64,000 nucleotides of DNA, from the NCBI GenBank assembly GCA_944358415.1, contig CALVRA010000006.1, forward strand, positions 1 through 64,000, read 5' to 3'. The translations under genes were made by a program, and so were the position numbers. Positions 23,491 through 32,500 of the stretch are shown here, piece by piece; positions within the stretch are counted from its first letter, which is position 1; each line of letters opens with the position of its first letter. The notes below the pieces were generated by a model that saw only the letters and a program-made list of their open reading frames with translations, was not told the origin of the DNA and did not search any database. The DNA comes from an uncultured Bacilli bacterium. Its GTDB lineage: Bacteria > Bacillota_I > Bacilli_A > RF39 > UBA660.

Positions 23491-24423
23491 TTTTATTTTT
23501 TCCGTATTTTTAAAGCTTATTTTGGCAATGTCATTTAATATATTTTCGCCATATTTGTTTATTAACTTTGCGCCTATTTCATCAACATTATGACCGGCTC
23601 CTTTTGGTAAGATTTGATTGTACTGTTTTGATAGTTTATCCATTTCTTTGATAAAGATGTATCTACTGATGATGGCTGAACAAGCTACTGATAGGCACTG
23701 ATCTTCGGCTTTGGTTATGAATGTTATATTTTTTTGAACGTTTGGCGAGCTTTTTAGATAATTGTAATAGATATATTTTTCAGCGAACTGGTCAACAACG
23801 ATGAAATCATAATTTGAATACTTTTTTGTCATTTCAAGCAATGCTTTATTATGAAGTATTGCTTTCATAGCATTCATATTGTATTTTTGATGTTTTTGAT
23901 TATATTCTTTGTTTGATAAGGTCATGGTGTAGTAAGGTATTTTTTTGATAATTTGCGGAGTGATTTTTAGTATTTGTTCGTCAGTTAGTTTTTTTGAATC
24001 TTTTATTTTTAAGTTTTCTAGGAATGGTATATTTTCTTTAGTTACATATGATGCAGTGACAACAATTGGTCCAAAATAATCACCTGTTCCAACTTCGTCA
24101 GAACCAATGGTATTGGCAAAATAGACTTTGTTATTTATTTTATTTTCTTTTTTTTCTCCGGCTATTTTCATATCAATTTTTTTATTTGGATTTAAATTTT
24201 TTTCCATTTGCGACCATAGATTTGCGTCGATATCAGCACTTATTCCTTGAAAAACTACTTTACCAGATTCATATAGGGTGACGACAGTATCAGCTTCATC
24301 GGCTTGAAAAATAGCGTAAGGTGGTGTTTTTAATCTTTTTTTATCACTAAAATATTTATTCATTTTATCCATGGTATTTTTACTAACTTTTAAAGTTATT
24401 GTTTTTGTTTTTTCTTTTTTCAT
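23473..24423 (-). CDS. rnhC: Ribonuclease HIII
   Basis: Removes RNA from RNA-DNA hybrids. The 316-residue protein has an N-terminal TBP-like substrate-binding domain (SKNTMDKMNKYFS through VVTLYESGKVVFQG) and a type 2 RNase H domain. TIGSDEVGTGDYFGPIVVTA supplies the first acidic residues, IKDSKKLTDEQI and VVDQFAEKYIYYNYL follow, and ACSAIISRYIFIKEMD carries later conserved residues. ATG 24423 follows ACAGGTGAAAAGC; the frame can be opened further to 24450 but without a site. It is divergent from cvpA. Confidence 0.93.
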   Translation of the reverse strand: MKKEKTKTITLKVSKNTMDKMNKYFSDKKRLKTPPYAIFQADEADTVVTLYESGKVVFQGISADIDANLWSQMEKNLNPNKKIDMKIAGEKKENKINNKVYFANTIGSDEVGTGDYFGPIVVTASYVTKENIPFLENLKIKDSKKLTDEQILKITPQIIKKIPYYTMTLSNKEYNQKHQKYNMNAMKAILHNKALLEMTKKYSNYDFIVVDQFAEKYIYYNYLKSSPNVQKNITFITKAEDQCLSVACSAIISRYIFIKEMDKLSKQYNQILPKGAGHNVDEIGAKLINKYGENILNDIAKISFKNTEKIKELAKN

Positions 24424-24475
24424 GCTTTTCACCTGTAAATATTTTAACATATTTTATTTATTGCTTCAATAATGC

Positions 24476-24505
24476 TTTACTTTATTTACTTTAATGTAAT
24501 ATAAT
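24476..24505 (+). promoter_or_regulatory. Candidate promoter of cvpA-trxA
   Basis: TTTACT (24476-24481), an 18-base spacer, perfect TATAAT (24500-24505), shortly before AAAGGGGA. Confidence 0.45.
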
Positions 24506-24525
24506 TATTATAAAGGGGAATGAAT

Positions 24526-25245
24526 ATGAATATTGTTGATATTTTAATTGTTATTTTTATTTTACTTGGAGCTTTTGTTGGAGCAAAACAAGGCTTTACT
24601 AAGGCTTTTGTTAGTTTTTTAGGTATTATTATTGTAGTGATTGTTGCTTATTTTTTGAAAAATCCAGTCAGTGAATTTTTGATGAATTTTTTACCTTTTT
24701 TTAAATTCGGCGGAATTATAAAAGGGGTTACTGTTTTAAATATTGCTGTTTATGAGATTATTGCTTTTATATTAGTATTTATAATTTTGATAGCTATTTT
24801 AAATGCACTTTTATTCGCAACAGGGATTTTTGAAAAACTATTAAAGTTTACAATTGTACTTGGAGTTCCTTCTTCAATATTTGGTGCAATTATTGGAACT
24901 ATCAAGAATTATGTTATTGCGTTTTTTGTACTTTATATTTTATCGATGCCAAATTTTGTGGATGTTGATTTTGTTAAGAATTCAGAGTTTAGGGAACCTA
25001 TTTTAAGGAATACTCCGTTTCTTTCAAATATTGCTGGTTCTACTTTGGAAGTTTTAGATGAATTTAAGGGTCTTGCTGATAAATATACAGATAGTGAAGA
25101 TGTTAATGCATTTAATTTAGAAACTTTGGATGTGTTTTTGAAATATAAAGTTGTGACTGTAGATGCTATAGAAAAATTAGTAGAAAATGGTAAAATAAAT
25201 ATTGATGGAATTGATACAGTGTTAAATAAATATAAGGAGGAATAG
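24526..25245 (+). CDS. CvpA family membrane protein
   Basis: Four hydrophobic segments (about 2-22, 25-50, 70-110 and 120-150) precede a soluble C-terminal tail. VDILIVIFILLGAFVGAKQGF at the start is the classic CvpA/colicin V production signature. The family affects envelope homeostasis and, in proteobacteria, colicin V export; the biochemical role is unknown. The 239-residue size is at the long end for the family. ATG 24526 is six bases after AAAGGGGA. trxA follows after two bases. Confidence 0.85.
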   Translation: MNIVDILIVIFILLGAFVGAKQGFTKAFVSFLGIIIVVIVAYFLKNPVSEFLMNFLPFFKFGGIIKGVTVLNIAVYEIIAFILVFIILIAILNALLFATGIFEKLLKFTIVLGVPSSIFGAIIGTIKNYVIAFFVLYILSMPNFVDVDFVKNSEFREPILRNTPFLSNIAGSTLEVLDEFKGLADKYTDSEDVNAFNLETLDVFLKYKVVTVDAIEKLVENGKINIDGIDTVLNKYKEE

Positions 25246-25247
25246 TT

Positions 25248-25544
25248 ATGGAAATAATTAATGGAAATGTAGATAATTTTGATAGTGTTGTAAGTAAAGG
25301 TGATGTTTTAGTAGATTTTTATGCATCTTGGTGTGGACCATGTAAGATGCTTGCACCTGAACTTGAAGAAATTAAAGACAAGGTTCAAATTATGAAAATT
25401 GATATTGATGATAATTTGGAACTTTGTAAGAGATTTGGGGTTATGAGCGTTCCAACTCTTGTGTATTTTAAAAAAGATGGTAGTTATATTACAAATATTG
25501 GTTATATGACTAGCGATGAAATTTTAAAATTTATTCAAAAATAA
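25248..25544 (+). CDS. Thioredoxin
   Basis: A 98-residue single thioredoxin fold with the redox motif WCGPC in DFYASWCGPCKMLAPELEEI (about 25-44) and the cis-proline loop MSVPTLVYFK. There is no signal peptide, so it is cytoplasmic. AGGAGGAATAG precedes the start, two bases after cvpA. It could serve ribonucleotide reductase or the thiol-dependent enzymes of an anaerobe. A trxA paralogue elsewhere is possible. Confidence 0.95.
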   Translation: MEIINGNVDNFDSVVSKGDVLVDFYASWCGPCKMLAPELEEIKDKVQIMKIDIDDNLELCKRFGVMSVPTLVYFKKDGSYITNIGYMTSDEILKFIQK

Positions 25545-25576
25545 AAGGCTATTAGGGTTTTCTTTAATAGCTTTTT
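25544..25576. terminator. Terminator between trxA and the convergent dCMP deaminase gene
   Basis: GCTATTA (25548-25554) pairs with TAATAGC (25565-25571), followed by TTTTT on the plus strand. A-rich sequence on the other side makes it usable from both directions. Confidence 0.6.
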
Positions 25577-26066
25577 AATTGTTTTTAATTTTTAAATTTA
25601 TTTCTTTGTCTATTTTTAATTTATGGTATTTTACTCCGCATTTATCAAAGAGGGTTCTTGATGCGATGTTGTTTTCTGAGTTTGCATATTTATCATTTAG
25701 ATAGATAACTTCTTTAATACCGGATTGGATGATTAGTTTTGCACATTCATTACATGGAAATAAATCAATGTAAATTTTCGCATTTTCTAAATCTTTTTTA
25801 TTACCACGGTAGTTTAAAATGGCATTTAATTCGGCATGGCAAACGTAAGGATACTTGGTGTTTAGATTTTCTCCTTCGCGGTTCCATGGGAAATCATTAT
25901 CATCAAAACCATTAGGTGCGCCATTATAACCGATTGATAGTATTCTATTATTATTACTTACAATGCAAGCACCAACTCTAGTAGATGGGTCTTTACTTCT
26001 TAATGCGCTTAATTCAGTGATGGCAATAAAGTATTCATCCCATGTTAGATAATCTGTTCTCTTCAT
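25575..26066 (-). CDS. Deoxycytidylate (dCMP) deaminase family protein
   Basis: Converts dCMP to dUMP for dTTP synthesis; in Bacillus the homologue ComEB is also linked to competence. The 163-residue zinc enzyme has CHAELNAIL (zinc His and catalytic Glu) and [10 protein letters not shown] (two zinc cysteines), preceded by [13 protein letters not shown] and [13 protein letters not shown], the phosphate-binding side. ATG 26066 follows GAGGTGAAAA on the minus strand. It is divergent from lspA. Confidence 0.92.
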   Translation of the reverse strand: MKRTDYLTWDEYFIAITELSALRSKDPSTRVGACIVSNNNRILSIGYNGAPNGFDDNDFPWNREGENLNTKYPYVCHAELNAILNYRGNKKDLENAKIYIDLFPCNECAKLIIQSGIKEVIYLNDKYANSENNIASRTLFDKCGVKYHKLKIDKEINLKIKNN

Positions 26067-26084
26067 ATTTTTCACCTCTATTTC

Positions 26085-26111
26085 ATTGTATCATAATTTT
26101 GGTATTTTGAA
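26085..26111 (-). promoter_or_regulatory. Candidate promoter of the dCMP deaminase gene
   Basis: On the minus strand, TACAAT (26090-26085) has an extended TGA. TTCAAA (26111-26106) lies 15 bases upstream. It overlaps the lspA -35 box on the other strand. Confidence 0.45.
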
Positions 26112-26134
26112 TAATGTAGTTTTTTTGGTATAAT
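26107..26134 (+). promoter_or_regulatory. Promoter of the lspA-rluD-rhomboid operon
   Basis: TTGAAT (26107-26112), 16 bases, TATAAT (26129-26134) with extended TGG. Confidence 0.65.
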
Positions 26135-26151
26135 ATGTGGTGGGTGAGATT

Positions 26152-26625
26152 ATGAAAAAGTTTTATGGAGTTACTTTGGGAATTATTTTACTTGATCAAA
26201 TTATTAAAAATGTTCTTTTGTTTTTAATGGGTTTAGGAAATTCTTTTACTGTAATTTCAAATTTTTTCAATATCACTTTAATAGGAAATACTGGAGCTGC
26301 TTTTAGTATTTTAAGTTCTAATACGCTTTTTTTAATCATTATTTCGATTGTGGTTTTAAATTTAATATATTTTCTTTTTATAAAAGGGAAAAAGTTAAGT
26401 GGTTATGAACAGATCTCTTATGGTGTTTTAGTAGGTGGAATTATAGGAAATTTGATTGATAGAGTGGTGCATGGCCAAGTTATCGATTATTTAGATTTTA
26501 ATATATTTGGATATAATTTTCCAGTATTTAATTTAGCAGATATTGCAATTGTTATTTCGATGATTTTTATTGCAATTTTAGTTATAAAAGGTGATAAAGA
26601 TGGAGTATCAAGTAAAGGAAAATGA
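26152..26625 (+). CDS. lspA: Lipoprotein signal peptidase (SPase II)
   Basis: An aspartic protease in the membrane that cuts lipidated prolipoproteins. The 157 residues have four hydrophobic segments and the family motifs IILLDQIIKN (region A), ITLIGNTGAAFSIL, GGIIGNLIDRVVHGQVIDYL with the first catalytic Asp, and FNLADIAIVI with the second. ATG 26152 is close behind GGTGGGTGAG; the alternative ATG 26137 sits too near the -10. It overlaps rluD. Confidence 0.95.
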   Translation: MKKFYGVTLGIILLDQIIKNVLLFLMGLGNSFTVISNFFNITLIGNTGAAFSILSSNTLFLIIISIVVLNLIYFLFIKGKKLSGYEQISYGVLVGGIIGNLIDRVVHGQVIDYLDFNIFGYNFPVFNLADIAIVISMIFIAILVIKGDKDGVSSKGK

Positions 26626-27475
26626 TATAAGGTTAGATATTTTTTTAGCTTCTTCTATGGATATGAGCCGAAGTCAGATAACTAAAATGATTAAATCTGG
26701 TGAGGTTTTGGTTAATGGTAAAAAGGTTAAAACAGGATTTATGCTTAAAAATGGTGATAAGGTTTTAGTGAATCATGAGTCTATAGATGGTGTTTTACCA
26801 GAGAAGATGAATTTAAATATTGTCTATGAAGACGATGATGTAATTGTTGTTAATAAGCCTAATGGGATGGTTGTACATCCTGGGGCAGGCAATAAGATTG
26901 GAACTTTGGTTAATGGTCTTTTATATCATACAAATTTAAGTGATGTGAATGGTGAGGTAAGACCTGGTATTGTTCATAGAATTGATGCTTATACGACAGG
27001 GCTTTTAATGGTAGCTAAAAATAATAAGGCTCATGAGTTTTTGGCTAAAGAACTGGCATTAAAAAAAACTTATAGGAAATATGTGGCTTTAGTTTGGGGA
27101 GTTATTCCAAATGATACTGGTGAGATAGATGCGCCAATAGGTAGGAGTAATAGTGACCGTAAAAAAATGGCGATTAGAGCAGATGGTAAGAAAGCAGTGA
27201 CACATTTTAGAGTTTTAAAAAGGTATGAAAAAGCTACTTTGATTGAACTTAGATTAGAGACAGGAAGAACTCATCAAATTAGGGTGCATCTTGATTATAT
27301 TGGGCATCCAATAGTTAATGATCCAGTGTATGGAAATAGGAAATTATTTGATGATAGTGGGCAATGTTTACATGCGAAAGAGCTTGGCTTTGTACATCCT
27401 AGAACTTTAAAATATATGCAATTTGATAGCGAACTTCCTTTATGTTTTACTAATATATTAAAAAAATTTGAGTAG
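26600..27475 (+). CDS. Pseudouridine synthase, RluA/RluD family
   Basis: Isomerises uridines in 23S rRNA. The 291-residue protein has an N-terminal S4 RNA-binding domain (RLDIFLASSMDMSRSQITKM) and the RluA-type catalytic domain. The catalytic Asp lies in VHRIDAYTTGLLMVAKN; the family norm is H-R-L-D-.-.-T-S-G, so the flanking residues differ slightly but the Asp is intact. RLETGRTHQIRVHLDYIGHP is a strong family block. ATG 26600 is preceded by AAAGGTG and overlaps lspA, a widespread gene pair. Confidence 0.93.
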   Translation: MEYQVKENDIRLDIFLASSMDMSRSQITKMIKSGEVLVNGKKVKTGFMLKNGDKVLVNHESIDGVLPEKMNLNIVYEDDDVIVVNKPNGMVVHPGAGNKIGTLVNGLLYHTNLSDVNGEVRPGIVHRIDAYTTGLLMVAKNNKAHEFLAKELALKKTYRKYVALVWGVIPNDTGEIDAPIGRSNSDRKKMAIRADGKKAVTHFRVLKRYEKATLIELRLETGRTHQIRVHLDYIGHPIVNDPVYGNRKLFDDSGQCLHAKELGFVHPRTLKYMQFDSELPLCFTNILKKFE

Positions 27476-27483
27476 GTGATATA

Positions 27484-28626
27484 ATGAATGAGATTGTTAT
27501 TGATAAAAAAGAAGAACTAGTCATGAAGTTATTACACTATTTTATTACGGAAAGAGGATATAACCCAGTAATTATTAAAGGTGTGAAAGATGAAATATGG
27601 CTTGAAAATTTGGAAGATGATTATAAAATTATTCGAATTGTCTCAGGTTATATTCATAATAATGAGCAATTTAAATTTGATGTTTTTAAAACGAAAAGTT
27701 TACTTAAGAGTATAAAAAAGAAAACTTTATCTTTAAAGATTAATGCTTTAAGTATTTTTGTCAATTTAGGTGACAATGTGGATATTAGTAAGTTTGAGAA
27801 TATTCCTAATATTAAGTTTGCGAATATTCATGAGGAGAAAGATTTAAATAAGTATCGTTTTATGATTTCCGCGTTTCCGGATATTACTAAAGATATGAAT
27901 TTTAAGGAAAAGGGTTTAGAGTTATTTCTTAAAATTACGAGTGATATTAACAAGAAAAATGAGGATGATGCGAGAATGAATGAAGACGTTTTTAAGCCTA
28001 AAAAGCCAATTATTACTTATGTTTTGATTGCAATAAATGTAATAGTATTTATTTTGTCAATGTTTAACGAGACTGTTTTATATAATTATGCAGTTAATAG
28101 AGAACTAATTGTAAATTTTGGCCAATATTATAGATTATTGACTGGTATGTTTTTACACGCTGGAATTCTTCATTTACTTTTCAATATGTATGCTTTATAT
28201 ATTATTGGTATGCAGCTTGAGAGTTTTCTTGGGAAATGGAAATATTTAACAGTTTATTTACTTTCAGGATTAGGGGCTTCTATGCTTTCAATTTTCTTCA
28301 GTAATAGTTTTAGTGTGGGGGCTTCTGGAGCAATTTTTGGATTGATGGGAGCTTTGCTTTATTTTGGTTATCATTACCGTGTTTATTTGGATAGTGTGGT
28401 TAAGTCACAGATTATACCACTTATTGTACTTAACTTGATTTTAGGTTTTACTTTATCAGGTATTGATAATTGGGCACATATTGGTGGCTTGGTTAGTGGC
28501 GTTTTAGCAACTATGGCGGTAGGTGTGAAGTATAAATCAACGAAGTTTGAAATGCTTAATGGAGTTATTCTTTATTTAATTTATATTGGTTTTATTATAT
28601 ATATGGTATTTGTTCGCGGTATATAA
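27484..28626 (+). CDS. Rhomboid family intramembrane serine protease (GluP-like)
   Basis: Cleaves membrane proteins within the bilayer. The first ~170 residues are a soluble domain without a clear family. The membrane part (about 175-380, six or seven segments) then has HAGILHLLFNMYALYIIG, the catalytic serine in SVGASGAIFGLMGALLYFG and the catalytic histidine in NWAHIGGLVSGVLA. The fusion of a soluble N-terminus to rhomboid resembles GluP/YqgP of Bacillus. It follows rluD by eight bases with GGTGAT as the binding site. Substrates are unknown. Confidence 0.9.
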   Translation: MNEIVIDKKEELVMKLLHYFITERGYNPVIIKGVKDEIWLENLEDDYKIIRIVSGYIHNNEQFKFDVFKTKSLLKSIKKKTLSLKINALSIFVNLGDNVDISKFENIPNIKFANIHEEKDLNKYRFMISAFPDITKDMNFKEKGLELFLKITSDINKKNEDDARMNEDVFKPKKPIITYVLIAINVIVFILSMFNETVLYNYAVNRELIVNFGQYYRLLTGMFLHAGILHLLFNMYALYIIGMQLESFLGKWKYLTVYLLSGLGASMLSIFFSNSFSVGASGAIFGLMGALLYFGYHYRVYLDSVVKSQIIPLIVLNLILGFTLSGIDNWAHIGGLVSGVLATMAVGVKYKSTKFEMLNGVILYLIYIGFIIYMVFVRGI

Positions 28627-28662
28627 AAAAGTCCTTAGTGTTTAGTTTCTAAGGGCTTTTTT
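28627..28662. terminator. Bidirectional terminator between rhomboid and pgsA-like genes
   Basis: AAAAGTCCTTAG (28627-28638) pairs with CTAAGGGCTTTT (28649-28660, one G-T pair) and is followed by T. The stem contains the stop codon of the minus-strand gene. Confidence 0.75.
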
Positions 28663-29438
28663 GTTAGGATTTTTCCTTTTTCTTTGGTTTGGGGTTTTTC
28701 TAATTCATAAAATATAGCTTGATGATTTTCTTTATTTAGTTTTAACTTTGGGATGTTTGTTTTTTCTTTATTTTTGCTTAATTGTTTTTCTATATTATGA
28801 TGATTTTCATTTATTGGTTCATTTTGTTTATGTTTTGCTTGTGTTTTGTATTCTTGATAATATTGTTTAATATTTCCGACTTGAAGAGGTATGGTTCCAA
28901 AACTTAATATATTACTTAGTGTTAGTAAAGTTTCGCCAGTAATGCCAATAATATTTAAATTTTGAATGGCAAGAGCTACATATCCTAAAATAAGAGCAAT
29001 TGATAATGGCCAGATTTTTACCTTACCAAGAAAATTACTTTTAGGTGATCCACCACTTGCTAATAATTTACCATTTATAATGGCGATGGTACCTTCTAGT
29101 ATTCCGCTGATGGCAAATATAGGTAAGGTTGGTAAAATGCCAATAATTAATAAGATTGAGAAAATTTTATCAGAAATAGCATCTAGCATTGCGCCTTCTT
29201 TGGTTTCTTCTTTGGCAATTAATCTAGCGGTTAGACCGTCTAAGAAGTCTGACAATGATAGAAAAGTGATGGTTCCAAAAAGAAGGGGAAGCGGAGATGA
29301 TGTATAGGCCATGATTGGTATAGCTATGCCACCTATTACTCTTGAAAATGAAAGCCAATTTGGAATTAATGATAATTTGTTATCAGGGTTTAATAATCCT
29401 TTGACAAATTTTTTGGTTGTATTTTTTATTGCATCCAT
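28635..29438 (-). CDS. CDP-alcohol phosphatidyltransferase (PgsA-like)
   Basis: Membrane enzyme that joins a CDP-lipid to an alcohol, probably phosphatidylglycerophosphate synthase. The metal-binding motif is complete: DGLTARLIAKEETKEGAMLD followed by AISD (pattern D-G-x2-A-R-x8-G-x3-D-x3-D). About five hydrophobic segments lie between residues 25 and 190. The last ~75 residues are a polar, Lys/Asn/Glu-rich tail that is not part of the family. ATG 29438 follows GGAGGG on the minus strand; the open frame to 29507 runs into non-coding sequence. PgsA is the usual annotation, but other alcohols are possible. Confidence 0.8.
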   Translation of the reverse strand: MDAIKNTTKKFVKGLLNPDNKLSLIPNWLSFSRVIGGIAIPIMAYTSSPLPLLFGTITFLSLSDFLDGLTARLIAKEETKEGAMLDAISDKIFSILLIIGILPTLPIFAISGILEGTIAIINGKLLASGGSPKSNFLGKVKIWPLSIALILGYVALAIQNLNIIGITGETLLTLSNILSFGTIPLQVGNIKQYYQEYKTQAKHKQNEPINENHHNIEKQLSKNKEKTNIPKLKLNKENHQAIFYELEKPQTKEKGKILTKKPLETKH

Positions 29439-29554
29439 GAAATCCCTCCAACAATTTATATATTTTAGCACATTTTTATATATAAGTAAATTGTTTTGTA
29501 ATGTCAAATACTGTCTAATTATGTTTTGAAAATAGTGCCTTTGATTAGTATTTT

Positions 29555-29563
29555 TGGTATAAT
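29555..29563 (+). promoter_or_regulatory. Extended -10 of the glucosaminidase gene
   Basis: TGGTATAAT (29555-29563) about 25 bases before AGGAGG. There is no good -35 at the right distance (TTGATT at 29541 is too close). Confidence 0.45.
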
Positions 29564-29592
29564 TATATTAGAGTAAATAGGAGGCATAGAAT

Positions 29593-32500
29593 ATGAAAAA
29601 AGGTTTTAAAATTGTTATTATTTTATTATTTTTAATGTTTAATTTTATGCCCTTTGTGAAAGTAGAGGCAGCTTCTAGTTATACGGTAGAAATGGTGGCT
29701 AATCAGACTGGCAATAAAGTTATTGGTAAATATAGTAGTTATAGTGCGGCTTTAAATGCAATGAATGCTCAAAATTCTACGTCTAGTAGTGTGGCAACTA
29801 TTTATAGAGATGGTGTGCCTGTAGATAGTAAGTATGCGATTTTTAAGTTTAAACCAGGCGCTACTTATAGTTTATATACATCTAGTACTTCTAATACGGC
29901 TTATACTTCTGTTCATGGTTCTTATGGTACTGATGCGGCGGTACTTGGATATAGTGATAATGGTCGAATTAAAATTATGATTAGTGGGTTTACTGGTTGG
30001 ACAAATATTAATAATGGTATTGTAACACCTATTTCTTTGATGGGTGTGAATGGTAATATGATTAATGTGCCTGGAGGGTTAGGTATTAGAATTAGAAAAA
30101 GTCCATCACTTTCTGGAGCGGTGATTACACAGGTTGCTTCGACGACTAATTTTAATTATACAGAAACTAAACAATCTGATGGATATACTTGGTATAAAGT
30201 TAGTTATAATGGTAGTGCGGCATGGATTGCGAAGACTGATAGCGTGACAGTTCTTACTGGTATGAATGGACTTGGAACTTATTATGAACGAAATACTAGT
30301 ACTAATAATTTAATCCATCATTTTACTTATTATAATGGTAGCGGATATGGTGATACTTTTTCTAATTTAGGAACGGCGCCAACTTATTTAACACCAGGTG
30401 TTAGATATTATAGTTTTGACGGTAATTATTTCTATTCATCTATTACTACAATGCTTGATGATTATAGAGCTGGAAAATATAGTTCTAGTGTAAATTCAAG
30501 TAGTCCACATTATGCTTATTATTTATATTTATCAAGTCATTCGGTGACGGGTTATAGTGCTTCTGATTTTGATAATATTATTGCAGGTAAGGGATATACA
30601 GCATCAACTTCTAAGATGTATGGTACTGGTAAGTATTTTAAAGAAGCAGAAGCTACTTATGGACAAAATGCTTTAATGATGTTTGGTACAGCGATGAATG
30701 AAAGTGCTTATGGTACGAGTAAGATAGCTATGGATAAGAATAATTTATTTGGTTATGGAGCGGCTGATAGCTGTGCTTATGATTGCGCTTATTCATATAA
30801 TAGTCCGCGTGATTCTATTATGGATTATGCACAGAAAACTGGCTCTAGTTATTCGCTTGCGACAGGTAAATATTATTATGGTAGTCATTATGGTAATAAG
30901 GCAAGTGGACGTAATGTGAAATATGCGACTGATCCATATTGGGGTGAAAAACAAGCTAGTAATTCTTTTAATAATGATAAGAGTTATGGTGGTAAGGATT
31001 TTAATTCAAGTACAATTGGGGCGGTTAAGAAAAATATTGCAAGTCCTTGGGTATTTGATGAACCATTACAAACTAGTGAAGGACATATTTATACTTTAAA
31101 AAATCCTAATAGTAATGATGTGGTTAATGATTTAGCTGTTAATGTAATTGATAAAGTTGTTAATTCTTCAGGAATAGAATTTTATAAAATTTATGCGGAT
31201 TTACCTGGTACTTCTAATATTTTATATGGTTATGTAGTAGCATCTGAGATTAATGTTTCTAATAATCAACCGGTTATAACAGCTTCAGATAAAACTATTA
31301 AAGAGGGAGATGTGTTTAATCCTTTGGATGGAGTTAGTGCATCTGACACCGAAAATGGAAATTTAACTAATAAAATTACATATGAAAGTAATGTAAATCC
31401 TAATAAAGAAGGTACATATAAAGTTACTTATACAGTAGTTGATAATAGCAATTTTCACGCGAGTAAAACTATTACAGTTAAAGTTGTTTCAGCAGAGCTT
31501 CCTATAATTAGCGCGAGTGATAGAGAAGTTAAACAATTTGAAGAGTTTGATTATATGGATGGAGTAAGTGCGAAAGCATATGATGGAACAGATTTAACTG
31601 ATAAAATAACGTATGAAAAAACTGTAAATACTGATGTAGCTGATACATATGAGGTTACTTATAAAGTTAAAGATTCTAAAGGTAAAGAAGTAAGTAAAAC
31701 AATTAAGGTTACTGTTATTCCTAATGAAAAACCAGTTATAAATGTTTCAGATAAAGAAATATATTTAAATAGTGAATTTGATCCATTAGAAGGCGTTACA
31801 GCATATGATGCAGAAGATGGAGAAATTAAAGATATTGAATATAAAGGTGAAGTAAAAACTGATGAAGTAGGGGACTATAAAATAACTTATACAGTTACTG
31901 ATAAAAATGGTCAAAAAACAGAAAAAACTATAACAGTAAAAGTTATTGTAAATCAGCTTCCAGTGATTAATGCTTATGATAAAACTATAACTGTTAATAC
32001 TGAGTTTGATCCATTAGAAGGTGTGACAGCTTATGATGTAGAAGATGGGACAATTAAGGATATAACGGTTGTAAAAAATGATGTTAAAACTGATACTTTA
32101 GGTAAATATGAAGTAACATATGAAGTTACTGATTCATACGGTCAAACTGTTACTAAAACAATTACTATTACAGTTAGTGAAAAAGTATTAATAGAGAAAA
32201 CTGGTTGGTTTCACATTGAAGAAATTTCATTTAAAGATGATACTTTAAAAATAAGTGGTTTTGAGATAATTAAAGGTATTTCTAATAGTAAAGATGATAA
32301 AATAAATTATGAGCTAATTTTAAAAAATCAAAATACTAATGAAAAAATTACTTATGATTTAAATCGTTGGCTTGAAAATGTTCCCTTTGTAGCTAATGAT
32401 GGCAGCTTTAATGATTATAGTGGTTCTTGGTTTACTGGTGATATTGATTTAAGTAAAATTGAAGATGGTGATTATACAATGTATGTCAAAGCTTCTGGAG

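Noticed and set aside
28966..29529. Plus-strand open frames opposite the pgsA-like gene and similar frames opposite uvrA, tuf, fusA and the PASTA gene
   Set aside because: They lack ribosome binding sites and domain content and lie fully within well-supported genes on the other strand.
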